Below the pieces are notes generated by a model. It was not told where the DNA came from. It worked only from the letters and a program-made list of their open reading frames with translations, and searched no databases. A DNA stretch of 64,000 nucleotides, from contig OX637295.1 of assembly GCA_951799445.1 (NCBI GenBank), positions 13,454,001-13,518,000 of the forward strand, in the 5' to 3' direction. Positions 1-10,301 of the stretch are shown here, piece by piece. Source of the stretch: Pseudisothecium myosuroides (Eukaryota > Streptophyta > Bryopsida > Hypnales > Lembophyllaceae). A program made the position numbers and the translations under genes. Numbering within the stretch: the stretch's first letter is position 1; every line of letters begins with the position of its first letter.

Positions 1-3000
1 GGATTTGAAATGCTTTCCTTGTCAGAGGGGTATGAACACATTAGAGGATGTTCAAGAGAATGTAGTGTTGTGGAGAGCCGCCGACGTTGTTAGAGCGTCG
101 GGGGATCCCCCGATGGATCCATGTCCGTATATTCGTCAAGGAGCCTGGTTTGGACTTGATGTGCATCGGAAGGACGCCGACGGACTCCTTGTTTCCTCGG
201 GTCGTATCATTTGTTGGAGTCCGGAGGATCATTTCCAAGAGGAGACACTTGGTGAAGGTTTCATAGGTGTGACAGTCCTCGATGTTTTTGTGGGTGACAC
301 CGAAGCCATAATGTCTCACGACAGGTGGCCAATTTCGGAGTGCTGGTTTCCCAACGGTCGTTCGTTGAAGGAAACAGTGGATCATTTTGCCGCCATTCCC
401 GATATCAACGACCCTCTCGCTTACCTCGGAGGTAGAATGAAAGCACCATACCGGTTTATAGTACGCAAACCCAATCTGGAACTGAAGGAATCACAGTACT
501 CCCGCAAAACGGCAGACGAGGAGATTCGGAAAGTCAGCTCGGAGAAGTGCTGCAGACGTCTGTGTTGTTAGCATTATAACCAGAAGTTCACGCTGTTAGT
601 AAGGCAGAAGTACTACTTGAAGTTGTTTGACGAACGCCGTGAATATGGGATTGGAGTGGGAGGACAACTACACGAAAGGTACGGGGAGCGGAAGCAGAAA
701 TACGTCACGCTAGAGGGAGTTGATGTTTGTGGCAAGGCATGGTACATAATTCACGGCATCCCAAAGTCCACTTACCACAGTTACATCGAGATGTACAACG
801 ACGGCGTCGTATCAGGGACGCACGGAAACACAGGGGTTAAGCGCCCGCGGGCTTGGACTGTTCAGGTCGCTGGGACTATGAAAGCCATTATTGACGAGAA
901 TGCTGATCAAATGCCCCACCAAATGCGCGGCATCGAGAACGGGCGAACGAACACTCTAAAATTCCTTCCTCCCGGAAGAAATTGGAAACGAGTCCGAGCA
1001 GACGCCAACGAGGTAGTGCCCCTTATCTCCTGTCACTGCTTTATTGATCGTGAGATCTCCCGACGAGATCAATGATCGTGAGATATCACGATCACTGTTC
1101 TGGTGCATTACTTGTCATTTGCATTCCTTCCCCTTCGCTCGTACCGATGCTTAAGCATACCAATTCTGGATGTGCAGTTAAATGCCGACTACGGTCTGCC
1201 GCCCGTGAGCCAGTCGACTACTAGTAGACTCAAGCGGGAGCACTTCAACAACGTCTCCATTAAGCCTGTCGGAAGTTCGTTTGCAAAATGTACTACGTGC
1301 AACGACCTACAGCAGTTTATTCTGAAGTCTCCGAAAGGAAGCCCCGAGTACGTGGAGTTCGTGAAGCAGCGGACTCATCATCTGAATCACCAAGCTTCTT
1401 GCCGTCGTTTGTATGCGTCTTGGCGTGAGGAATCCAAACGAGATCCTCGAAGAATTTTATGTATAATTCACGACAAGATGGATACATCCAAGACCGCTCG
1501 ACCCAAACTCCGGGTGACAACGAAGGCCACGGCCAGTTTGGGGCAGCTTCCGATGAGCGTTACTGGAATGGTAGCTCATGGCCATGGTGACGGTGCTTAC
1601 GCCCATTATGCTCCATCTTGTTGGCCGGCGGACTCCAACTTCACCATTTCGTCTTTGGCGAGGTTGTTGCGCCGGCTAGAGGGTCCACCTATTCAAGAGG
1701 CAGGCAACCTCTTTCCATATCCGCCGGCTAACTCATTGTTCGAGGCACTGCTTAGAGGAAAGTCTAGATGTATGGACAGCCTAACCCTCACCGAACTTGG
1801 AGCTCGGGTCGGAAGTACCCCTCTTCCTAAAAATTTATATCTTCAGCTTGACAACTCTGCCAAGGATAACAAGAACAAATATCTGATGGCATTCTTATCC
1901 TTGCTCACTGCACAAGGTGTCTTCAAGGAAATTCAGGTTGGGTTTCTACTAGTCGGACACACTCACGAGGACATCGATGCATATTTCAGCCACCTTTCCA
2001 AGGCCCTAAAGACCAAGAACACTTTTGTCGTCGCTGACCTCATGAAAGCCTTCATGCAGTCCCAAGAACTGTCATTTATGCCGGAGTTCATACAGGAGGT
2101 GGGGGATTTCAAGTCGTTCGTGGAGGGTTACCAATGCGATCGCGAGGAAAAATTAATTGGATTGGGGGAGATGCACCTGTTCAAGTTCTACGTGGACATT
2201 GATGGGGTCCCCGTCATGAACTTCAAAAGGTCAGCAGTTGATTCGAACTGGTTGCCGTCGAAGAAACCTTCTGAACGCATTTGGAAGATAGACAGCAATG
2301 GTCGGCCTATGCTCCCTCACGGCTGTCCAAAGCCTGTTCCGTTTAAGCCCATGTGGGGCAGCGAGGTTCCGATACCGCATGGAAATCAAGAGAAGGCAAG
2401 GGAAGCGGCGCGAAAAGCTACCTTGAACAAGGGTTTCATGCTGGTAGGACTCGAGAAATACATTCAGTACTGGCAATACGGTATTTCTAGATGCGAGGAA
2501 TTTGCAACTGCGTTCGGTCCATACGTGGATTACTGGAAGTGTGTTCTCGATGAGCTGAAGGAACCACTACCCGAGTGTCCTCCGGAGTTGGTGGAAGGCT
2601 TCTGGCCACAACACGATTGGAGGGTGGCGCGTAATGGAGTCCCTCGCCCAGGATTGACGGTGAATCCCATGGACGTGATTCCGAAGGAAGAAGAGGAGCC
2701 GGAGCCTTACTGCGGCCCTGCAAATGAAGCGCCAAGGGAAAGCTTTAATCCATGGCTAGACATACGACCAGGCTGTTGGATACTTGTCAGACCGGAAGTC
2801 CCGGAATCATGTGCTGTTTGGCAAGGAAGAGCATTGTCTACTGTATGTAGAGTGGAAGGAGATGTGAATAACGGGAAGTTCTTGCTTCAGTACTGGCGAC
2901 CCGATAACTCCGAAACGAGGCTGGAATTGATTTATCGGAATTGCTGGTACGGTAAATGGGTCGTTGAAAAAAGTCCCCCCACCTGGGTGGACGCGGGTGC

Positions 3001-3115
3001 TGCAGTGTATGCGAATTGGTCCAGGAGAGTGGATCAAAAATCACGGACGATTCCTCAGAAGAGTAGGGAGGCTGCCTTAGTGAATTTGAACCGGGCAAAC
3101 GTGGTGGACCCATGA
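1..3115 (+). CDS. DDE-like putative transposase of giant element copy 1 (5' end outside window)
   Basis: Three blocks read as one spliced gene. Block 1 (to about 571) continues from beyond the window edge. Block 2 starts near 577 and ends at 1012 (AACGAG|GTAGTG). Block 3 starts at 1178 (GTGCAG|TTAAAT) and runs to the stop at 3115. The 1013-1177 intron joins the same codon phase on both sides. Block 2 has a KAWYIIHGIPKSTYHSY helix-turn-helix-like stretch. Block 3 has CTTCNDLQQF, then IIHDKMD, LQLDNSAKDNKNKY and GHTHEDIDAYF. Three acidic positions in that order fit an RNase H-fold DDE/D nuclease. From memory the block resembles eukaryotic proteins labelled DUF7869; I could not search. The tryptophan codon at 146-148 is a stop in copy 2, so this copy is the better candidate for an active source. 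Confidence 0.7.
98..113 (+). repeat. 16-bp palindrome inside coding sequence
   Basis: TCGGGGGATCCCCCGA is a perfect palindrome inside the coding frame. It is read as Ser-Gly-Asp-Pro-Pro. The same site in copy 2 is at 32063-32078. Confidence 0.85.
1013..1177 (+). other. Intron of the putative transposase carrying two palindromes
   Basis: The intron is bounded by GTAGTG and GTGCAG. It contains TCGTGAGATCTCCCGA at 1048-1063 and TCGTGAGATATCACGA at 1076-1091, only 12 bp apart. The corresponding intron of copy 2 is at 31000-31164, with the pair at 31086-31101 and 31114-31129. Confidence 0.65.
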
Positions 3116-4586
3116 TTGAGTGCCTAGTCCGGGGTCGCTACTGCCATCGTGGGAACTCCCAACGCACTATGTCGGTCGTCGCGGCAATCGTGAGATGTCA
3201 CGATGCATTCTGTGGGGCGCGACTGCCATCGTGATATCGCACGACGCATTCTACATTGAGTAAGCGCAGCTGCAAGTGAGGGTTTCGAAGTACAGTCCGT
3301 TGAGTCAGTATGACTGTTCTTCGATTAATTTTTTAGAGCATCTTTTTGTGACATGTATATGTAAAATAAATCTTTATGAATATATTAATATGTTTATGAT
3401 TTCTATTCTTTGTGTGCGGCACGGGGGCAATGACTTGATAGCAGAAGCGCAGGGTGTCTTTCTTCCTCTCGTCTCCTGAAATGGAAGTGGTTTATGTTTG
3501 TGTCCGGAACAGAATACATTGCTCGGGTCATACATGCACTCAAATGAGTCTGAATAATGCATTTCTTTTCTCACAGTTAATCACTGTTGGAATTCTGGTC
3601 TTCTAGGTTTTGCATCTTCACAATTATATAGCGGACAACCAAGTACGAATCTATTTTTTGCAGTGAAAGAACCTTGATGTTCTTTACACAAACTCAAACT
3701 AATGTCATTATTTCGGATGGAATATTATGTTTACTTAGCCGTTATTCATCTTCAGATGTATGTTGAACGTCTGAGCACCTATGACTCAGTGGTCTACAAT
3801 TCTTCAAATGTCACTGTGAGTAAGTTACTGTGATATGCCCCTGTCACTTCGTCATATCCTGACTACCTTAGCTCCACTATGTTAGCAGTCCGTCGGGGGA
3901 TCTCCCGGTGAATCCTAGAACCAGACTCCTTATTCCCAAGAGCAATTGCTCATTTGGTAATTGTCAACTGATGTTTGAATTTCAAATCTACTTGTGTGTA
4001 CTTCCTTTGAACTCTCGGGATACCATATATCTTTGAAAGAATCGCCCCCCTCGTGCCTTATTGTGAATCATTCTTGATGAACTCGGATATCACTTGTACT
4101 TTAGCACAGGAATCAAATTGTACCCCACTTCGACACCAAGATTGTCAGTGAAGCCGACTCATATTATTCTACACCCCCGTCAGGGGATCTCCCGATAGAA
4201 TTATGTGAAGATCAGCGCTCACTGAGGGATTAATATGGGATGGGAGCCATGTTTGCAACGAGTGGTGGTCATCGGGGGATCTCTCGATAGGTTCTGAGAC
4301 TTCAGTTGTGCTGTAAATTGGATGCCTAAACTACGGAAACCCGGTCCACAGATCTCCCAATACAATCATGTGAACTCTACCACGGATCCGCTATGTTACA
4401 ACTACACGATTTCTTTCATTTCCAAGCACATGAAGCACTCCCCGTCATACTTGTGGTAGCTGAATTGGATGCATGCAAAGCGTTCCTATTTCAGGAGATC
4501 TCCAGATCCATAGGAAAATATCAGGGGATTTCACCGCCTCTTTACTTCTGGACTATTGAAAGTCCAAAAGTAGTTAAATATGGCAT
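3116..4586 (+). other. 3' region of giant element copy 1 with palindromes
   Basis: No convincing gene is visible between the transposase stop and the element tip. The stretch holds 16-bp near-palindromes at 3188-3203, 3229-3244, 3893-3908, 4180-4195 and 4272-4287, a more degenerate one near 3147, and decayed relatives near 4350 and 4495. The last 60 bp lead to the terminal sequence that recurs, inverted, at 27594 and again at the other end, 58944. Confidence 0.7.
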
Positions 4587-4916
4587 CCTACAAGTAACGG
4601 AGCAAGACTTGGAAGACACCTACAATCCTTCATTTAAGAGCTGCGTCAAGGAAGGGAAGGCCAGCGGCCTCATGTGTTCTCACAATCGTTTGAATGGGAT
4701 CCCCATGTGTGCCAACTACAACCTCCTCACTTTGAGAGTTTGCAATCAATGGAACTTTGATGGATATGTGGGATCCACTAGTTTTTCATATCCTCCGATT
4801 TTGTGTTCCGTGTTTGAGATTCTTGTTGTTTCTGGATTTCAGGATGTGCAATAGTATAAGGAACTCCCTCTCATGGTCAATTTTGTTAAAATGGCATATG
4901 AATCCACCATTTTTCC

Positions 4917-5168
4917 ATAATGGCGGATTCAATTCCTTCTTTAGTCCTATAAAGTCTAGGACAAGTGTACATTGCTAACATCTAGGTCAGTTTTAGATTT
5001 CAGAATTCTAAAATAAACATAGATATTAGACCAAACAGTTCAAAAAATCTAAGATTGTTATAGATTTCAAAAATCTAGTACTGGTGTAGATTTTGGGACA
5101 GAAAAAACAATTCAAAGCGGGCACTCTGAATTGCTAAAAGTGCCAAATTAACGGAATGCCGCCATTTT
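4917..5168. mobile_element. MITE-like element in a beta-xylosidase intron
   Basis: The block is bounded by inverted AATGGCGG and CCGCCATT motifs and lies in an intron. It contains TCTAGGACAAGT and TAGATTTCAGAAT, both of which recur in a similar block at 61353-61515. Target duplications were not resolved. No coding capacity is visible. Confidence 0.5.
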
Positions 5169-6764
5169 TATGAAATTGGCCATTCTTGCAAAAAATCTAG
5201 CCAGGTTGAGCCCTTCCATTGTCTTATCATTTTTAATCTTTTCCTTAAGATAACCCCTACCCATGTAAAGCAATTACATTTTCTAGAACACCTTTCCGGG
5301 GTGGGTTTTCTACTAGAGTGTTGACCTAAATGGTGCTTCATGCAGGTACATCGTTTCGGATTGTGATGCGGTACGTTGCTCTTATCCACGACTACATAAA
5401 CTGTGCATCCACTCCCGAAGATGCCGTTTCCTACATGATGTTAGCTGGTATTTCTCAGCTCCGTTCTTTCACCTTCTACATAAGCAAACCAGCTCGAACT
5501 ATTATCAAGTATTGTACCTTAGAGATCCCACTACCTCTAATTTGAAGAATGATTTCACAATGGTTGATGAAACCCATCAAGTTGTATGCAGACATTTAAT
5601 GCAAGTAGTTCTGACTGTCGCTTAACAATCCCAACCAATGTTTATTGTAGGTGCACTATGGTTGGCAGTAACTACACTTGCCTATAATAGATGACTGGGT
5701 ACCATTGCTTTCATTCTTGAACTCAAGATGTGAGGATCTGTGTCAAAGAAAAATGTCAGAGAATCAGAGCATCTTGGATGCCTTGATTCTTCTTTGAATT
5801 TGCAGTTTGGCTGAAAGGTGTTTGCAACAATGTTATGTAGGTACTACGCTCAGCAAATCATCTGAATTATGAGTTTTAAACACTAAACTCCAGTTATGTG
5901 TTGCTATTGTGTTCAGGTATGGATCTCAATTGTGGAACAACAACACTGGTGCACGGCCTAGCTGCTCTTGACAGGAAACTGATTTGGGAGAGTCTCATAG
6001 ACACGCATCTCCGCAACCTCTTCAAGGTCCGCATGCGACTGGGCTTGTTCGATGGAAATCCGAAAACCTTACCCTATGGTATGCTTGGCTCGGTTGACAT
6101 TTTCACAGAGGACAACCAGCACCTTGCCTTGGAAGTTGCAAGACAAAGCTTGATGCTGCTGAAGAATGAGAAGCAAGCGCTGCCTTGGAAGAAAGTGCAC
6201 GGACTGAAGCTTGCCGTCATCGGTCCTCATGCCAATGCTATAGTGGAAATGCTGGGAAATTATGAAGGTAATAAATGCCACAGAGCTGCACCATTCATTC
6301 TATTTAGTGCCATCCATAATTTGATGTGCCACCAAAATAGCATGTCACATAGTAACTTTTAAAAAAAATTAAAAATAATGTAGTTGTTTAACCTATGAAC
6401 CATCATCAAAAGAGAGGGAAGAGAAGCATTTGACTAAATAGTATGGAAATGGGTATGGCAGTGACTGCCACTTCTGGGTACATTATGACACTTTCTCAGG
6501 ACACTTTGCGTACAAAGAACAAAAAAAATTTCAAAGTTCACACAAACACACAATGATTATAGAATTTCAGATTTTACACAAAGGTTAACAATGAAAGCTT
6601 AAAAAATTCCACATTTTACAAACAACTTAGGAAATTTCAGATTTCACAAACAAAGTGAAAGTCTTCAGAATTTCAGATTTTGGAGTGCACAAAGTCTTCA
6701 AAAATGCAGATATTACCAAAACCCTGGCAATTTCAGATTGTACAAAATCCTGACATGCCAAAAA

Positions 6765-8306
6765 CTACACTCTGAGGTCATTTGCAACATCACGATCTCC
6801 ATACACCAATGGAATATACATAGCTGGACACCTTGTAGTGAGTGTGTGATGTGAATCTGTTTCCATGATGTCTTCATGTGGAACTGGATCACCTTGAGAT
6901 TCGTCAATAACTATGACTGGTTGAGGAACTGCTGCAACAGGTTTGTCACTTGTGAGAAAAACACCACGAGAAACAAAAAAGAAGATGAGCACAATGTAGA
7001 GAGGAATCTGAAGGCAAAGTAGTAGGAACATAGAAAGAATGAAAAAGATAGGAATTCAATATACCTGGAATATCGTACTAATGAGCTGCACCTTCACGTA
7101 CCTCATCAAGCTCTGCTGCAAGACGTTGTCGACCCAGGTCTGCAAGCCGAGAACCAGAGTTTGTGTGCTCAAAAAAAATCTGTGTGACATCCTGCATTTT
7201 CACAGACTGTGGATTCATCATGCATTTCCAGAGTGCTGCTGCTCTATTGAATTCCATGCCTCTCTAGCAAACGGGCAAAACCCATGAAGCAGATGGCATA
7301 TATTGCCCAGATTGGAGCATAGGAAGTAGAGTTCATGGAAGAGTACTCCCAATCTGCTTTCGCAGTTTGTATCTGCAATATGTAGCAGCACGCTCAATCA
7401 GATTTGTATGAGTGAGTACAATACGATTCTTAGCAAAAGGAGTACCGTACTTAATGTACTCCTCCACACCTTCCTCCAATTGTGCTTCCGTGACATCTTT
7501 CTGAATGCATTGGAAGTGGTCTTGGCCTTTGTCCTTGGTACAATACCCCAGCATTCCAATGTAAGTGTGTAGCCCTGAGTTATGAAGAACTTTTGTTAGA
7601 ATGTGGTGCCCTGCTGGAGCTGCCTTGGGATCATTCCATCCAAGGTACCGCTTCAAAGTCTTACTGACCATGGCTGCCGAAGAAGTCATGAGTCTGCAAC
7701 CATTTGCAAGTGCATTCTCATCAAACCACTGCCTCGTTCAACGGAATACAGGCCTGATATGCACTCTTTTTGTAGAAACTCATCAATCTTTTCCAGAACT
7801 CTAGTGGTTATGTCATCACTGCCCACTAAAATTGTAACACTAAGATCCATTTCCTTTGCTGGAGCAGGAGCTCAAGTGCGTGGTTTTCTTGGTGCAGCAG
7901 ATTGTGGCAAAGCAAGTTTCTGAATGGCAGGCTTCCTAACAGCCTTCAGCTTTGAGGCTGAAGCAGCAGGCTTCTGAGATTTAGAAAGAGTAGGCGGCTC
8001 AGAAGCAGAAGCTCGAAGTGGAGAAGGTAGTTCAATAGGAGGCTTTCTCACGGCCTTCAATTTAGAAGCTACAACAGAGGGCCTCTGAGTTCTAGAAGGA
8101 GTAGGCATTTGAGAAAGTGGAAGGCACTCAGAAGTGTAAGCCAATGGAACAGGTGCTTCTTGAGAAGCACAAGCCTGGACTGGAATAGGTGCTTCTTGAG
8201 AAGCACGAGGCTGGACTGAAGCTGGAGGGAGCTGACTTAACTCCAGCTGACTATCTTCAGCCCTCATTTTGCCCTTGCGAGCAAACCCTTTCAAAATTTG
8301 TGACAT
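6765..8306 (-). pseudogene. Replitron-like HUH (Y1) nuclease gene, degraded
   Basis: On the minus strand, inside the large beta-xylosidase intron. From the N-terminal side: a proline/serine-rich linker with two SKLKAVRKP units (7872-8306), then a block at about 7695-7870 with ERGSGLMRMHLQMV, then 7333-7689 with MLGYCTKDKGQDHF. HLQ fits the metal-binding motif II of Rep-type HUH nucleases, and Y-x-x-K in YCTKD fits motif III with the catalytic tyrosine. Further on, about 7060-7330 reads LQSGQYMPSASWV and MEFNRAAALWKCMM, then a tail reaching 6765. A stop and a frame change separate the HLQ and YCTK blocks near 7690, and another stop lies near 7265, so the gene is dead. Assignment to Replitrons rests on remembered family layout. 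A CRESS-type Rep relic is the alternative. Confidence 0.6.
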
Positions 8307-9429
8307 GGGAGGCGCCAGACCTGAGACAGGGGCTTACCAAAACCCTGTTCAAGTGAAACCAAAAACGATACCATCAAACTCTACAAAAGCAGTCAAAACA
8401 GCAAAGAGAATCCATTAAATATCAAGGAACACCATACATTGAGCTTCTTCCCTAGAATTTGGATGCCTCATAAGCTTCAGATGGCAGAGACACTATTGCT
8501 AATACCTCAACTATGCTGAGCCGCTAAGCAGCTACCTCTAAGCTGAAACTATATGGAGTAGTCCTTAGATGCAACCCTGCCTCTCCTGCACACTCTCCTG
8601 CACCAATCAAGCATCAAATATCTGAGCTTAAAGATTGGAACTGAAAGCCGATCAAATATCAAAACTGAAAGCCGATCACCTCTCCTCCGTCACACTCGTT
8701 CATTGCACCTTCCTCCCCTGAACCACCTCACAAACCCCCGCAGTCACCGATCAAACCCCAAACCCATCCAAGCCACAACAAACCCTAATTGAAGACTCAA
8801 GAGACTGGGTTTTACGATCAAACCCCAAACCCCAAGAGAACCAGAGCAAGAGATGGGTGTCACGAACCACAACCCTGTGAGGGCACGACAACATTCTCCT
8901 AGAGCTTCCGCGATATGAAAGCGATTTCAGCAACTCAACGCTCCTCCGATCAGCTCTCCTCCGTCAGACAGCAGAGAACCACCTCACGAACCCTTGCACA
9001 CTCAAACCCCCGAATGGATCATCAGATACTTCATCCCAGAATGGATCGGGTTCTCTTTCAAGCTTGGTCTTTCTGAGGTTCAGCCTCCTTCAGAAGAAAA
9101 CAGAACCAAACCAACCCACTTGTAAATGTTTCTAATGTAAAAGTTAAGAACTAATAACGAGCAAGCTCCAACAACAATACCAGCTCTTCCAACTAGAATT
9201 TGAGAAGCAAAGACTGGACTTCTCACCAGTTCATTTCATTCCTTTGTTTGTTTAAGAATGGAGAAGCGAGTAGCGAGTGGAAAAAAGACAAACAAGTAAA
9301 ACAGGTCTTCTCGATGATGTCACAAGTTCGGTAGGACCATGCACCTGACCATGTAGTACAAGATTAATCTTCAAGTTTGAAATCTCACAGGGGGCACATA
9401 ATGATCAAACCCCCGCAAAAACCCATCAA
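8307..9429. other. Intron sequence with diverged direct repeats
   Basis: No gene is recognised. Short related blocks recur: one near 8690-8770, one near 8840-9000 and one from 9533 onward. Shared phrases are GCAAGAGATGGGTG, CACCGATCAAA and CTCCTCCG(T/A). This may be the upstream region of the minus-strand HUH gene, duplicated locally. Confidence 0.4.
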
Positions 9430-9532
9430 CACTAGTATAAAACAGGCTCTAAATGACTAGTCCACAATGACTGCAGCAGTCATTTTGTAGTCATTGTGGA
9501 CTAGTCATTTAGGGCCCTGTTTTCTACTAGTG
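9430..9532. mobile_element. CACTA-type MITE (103 bp) with 3-bp target duplication
   Basis: The element begins CACTAGTATAAAACAGG and ends CCTGTTTTCTACTAGTG. The arms are nearly fully complementary (they include ATGACTAGTCCACAATGACT), leaving a small loop, so it is essentially a hairpin. It is flanked by CAA at 9427-9429 and CAA at 9533-9535. CACTA superfamily elements make 3-bp duplications, so both the ends and the duplication fit. Confidence 0.88.
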
Positions 9533-9535
9533 CAA

Positions 9536-10301
9536 AGAACCACAGCAAGAGATGGGTGCTACGAACTGTACCAACCCGGCACTCCTTCGATCAGCTCTTC
9601 CCTGTCAGTCACCGATCAAAAACCCACCGCAGCAACAACCACCGCGCACACTGTGAGAATCTGCAAAACCAAACGGAAACAAGAACCCATACGATCGCGC
9701 GCACCAAACCCTAGCCAAATCAGCGGCTCCAAACGGCTCCAAATTAGTGGCATCAACGGCCAGGAGCTTAAGCTCCTAATTTTTCCCAAAATTATCAACG
9801 GCCACAGCTTCCCTCATCTTCCAAAATTCACGGTCAGATCCAACGATCAGAATCACTTGATCTGGCCAGATCAACGGCTGCGGGGGGACGGGAGGAACAA
9901 CAAAACATGGTACGCCTCTTTTCAGTACATTGTGAGTCAGTATGGAGCTTGGAAGCTTGGGATTATTTTCTTTTGCTCAATTGTGTTCCAATCTCATCCA
10001 TCCAAAGATTCACTAATACATGATGTTTGAATTAGCATCGAACCTATAGAATAGTTCATCGTATCCTGGAATGAATGGTGTCACTGCAGGCTTTCATCGA
10101 TGACGTATGCATGAACATCTTAACGATCTCTCTATTTACATTCAGAGCCCTGTTTTTTAAATCGGAATTAATTGTCAGAAGTAAAGTACTATTTTCTTGC
10201 TCTCGAGAGTGTTCTTGGTTTAAGACCAAATTACTCCCTAAGCAGTCACCTTAGTGAACTTGCTCCCGCGAACATTGACAAGAGGATATGTTGCTTTACA
10301 G
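9536..10301. other. Intron sequence, nothing recognised
   Basis: An open stretch of 178 codons (9494-10030) has no recognisable motif and overlaps the MITE, so I do not call it a gene. The 3' end provides the acceptor of beta-xylosidase exon 4 at 10299-10301. Confidence 0.5.

Larger units (their letters stand above)
1..4586 (+). mobile_element. Giant TIR element, copy 1 (one end only)
   Basis: This is one end of the same element that is complete at 27594-58944, here in the opposite orientation and cut by the left window edge. Positions x here match about 32177-x there (for example 3115 with 29062 and 571 with 31606), with only scattered differences and about 3 bp of net indel near the tip. 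The tip at 4580-4586 (ATGGCAT) is preceded by CCAAAAGTAGTTAAATATGG, the shared terminal sequence. Identity stops there: host beta-xylosidase coding sequence begins at 4587. The copy holds a DDE-like gene and nine of the 16-bp palindromes. Its other end and any target duplication (predicted to start CCTA) lie outside the window. Confidence 0.85.

Noticed and set aside
2231..3113. Several minus-strand open frames opposite the transposase exon, repeated at 29064-29946
   Set aside because: They are shadows of the conserved 670-codon frame and show no family features of their own.
9494..10030. A 178-codon open frame in the beta-xylosidase intron
   Set aside because: It begins inside the CACTA MITE and has no recognisable motif.
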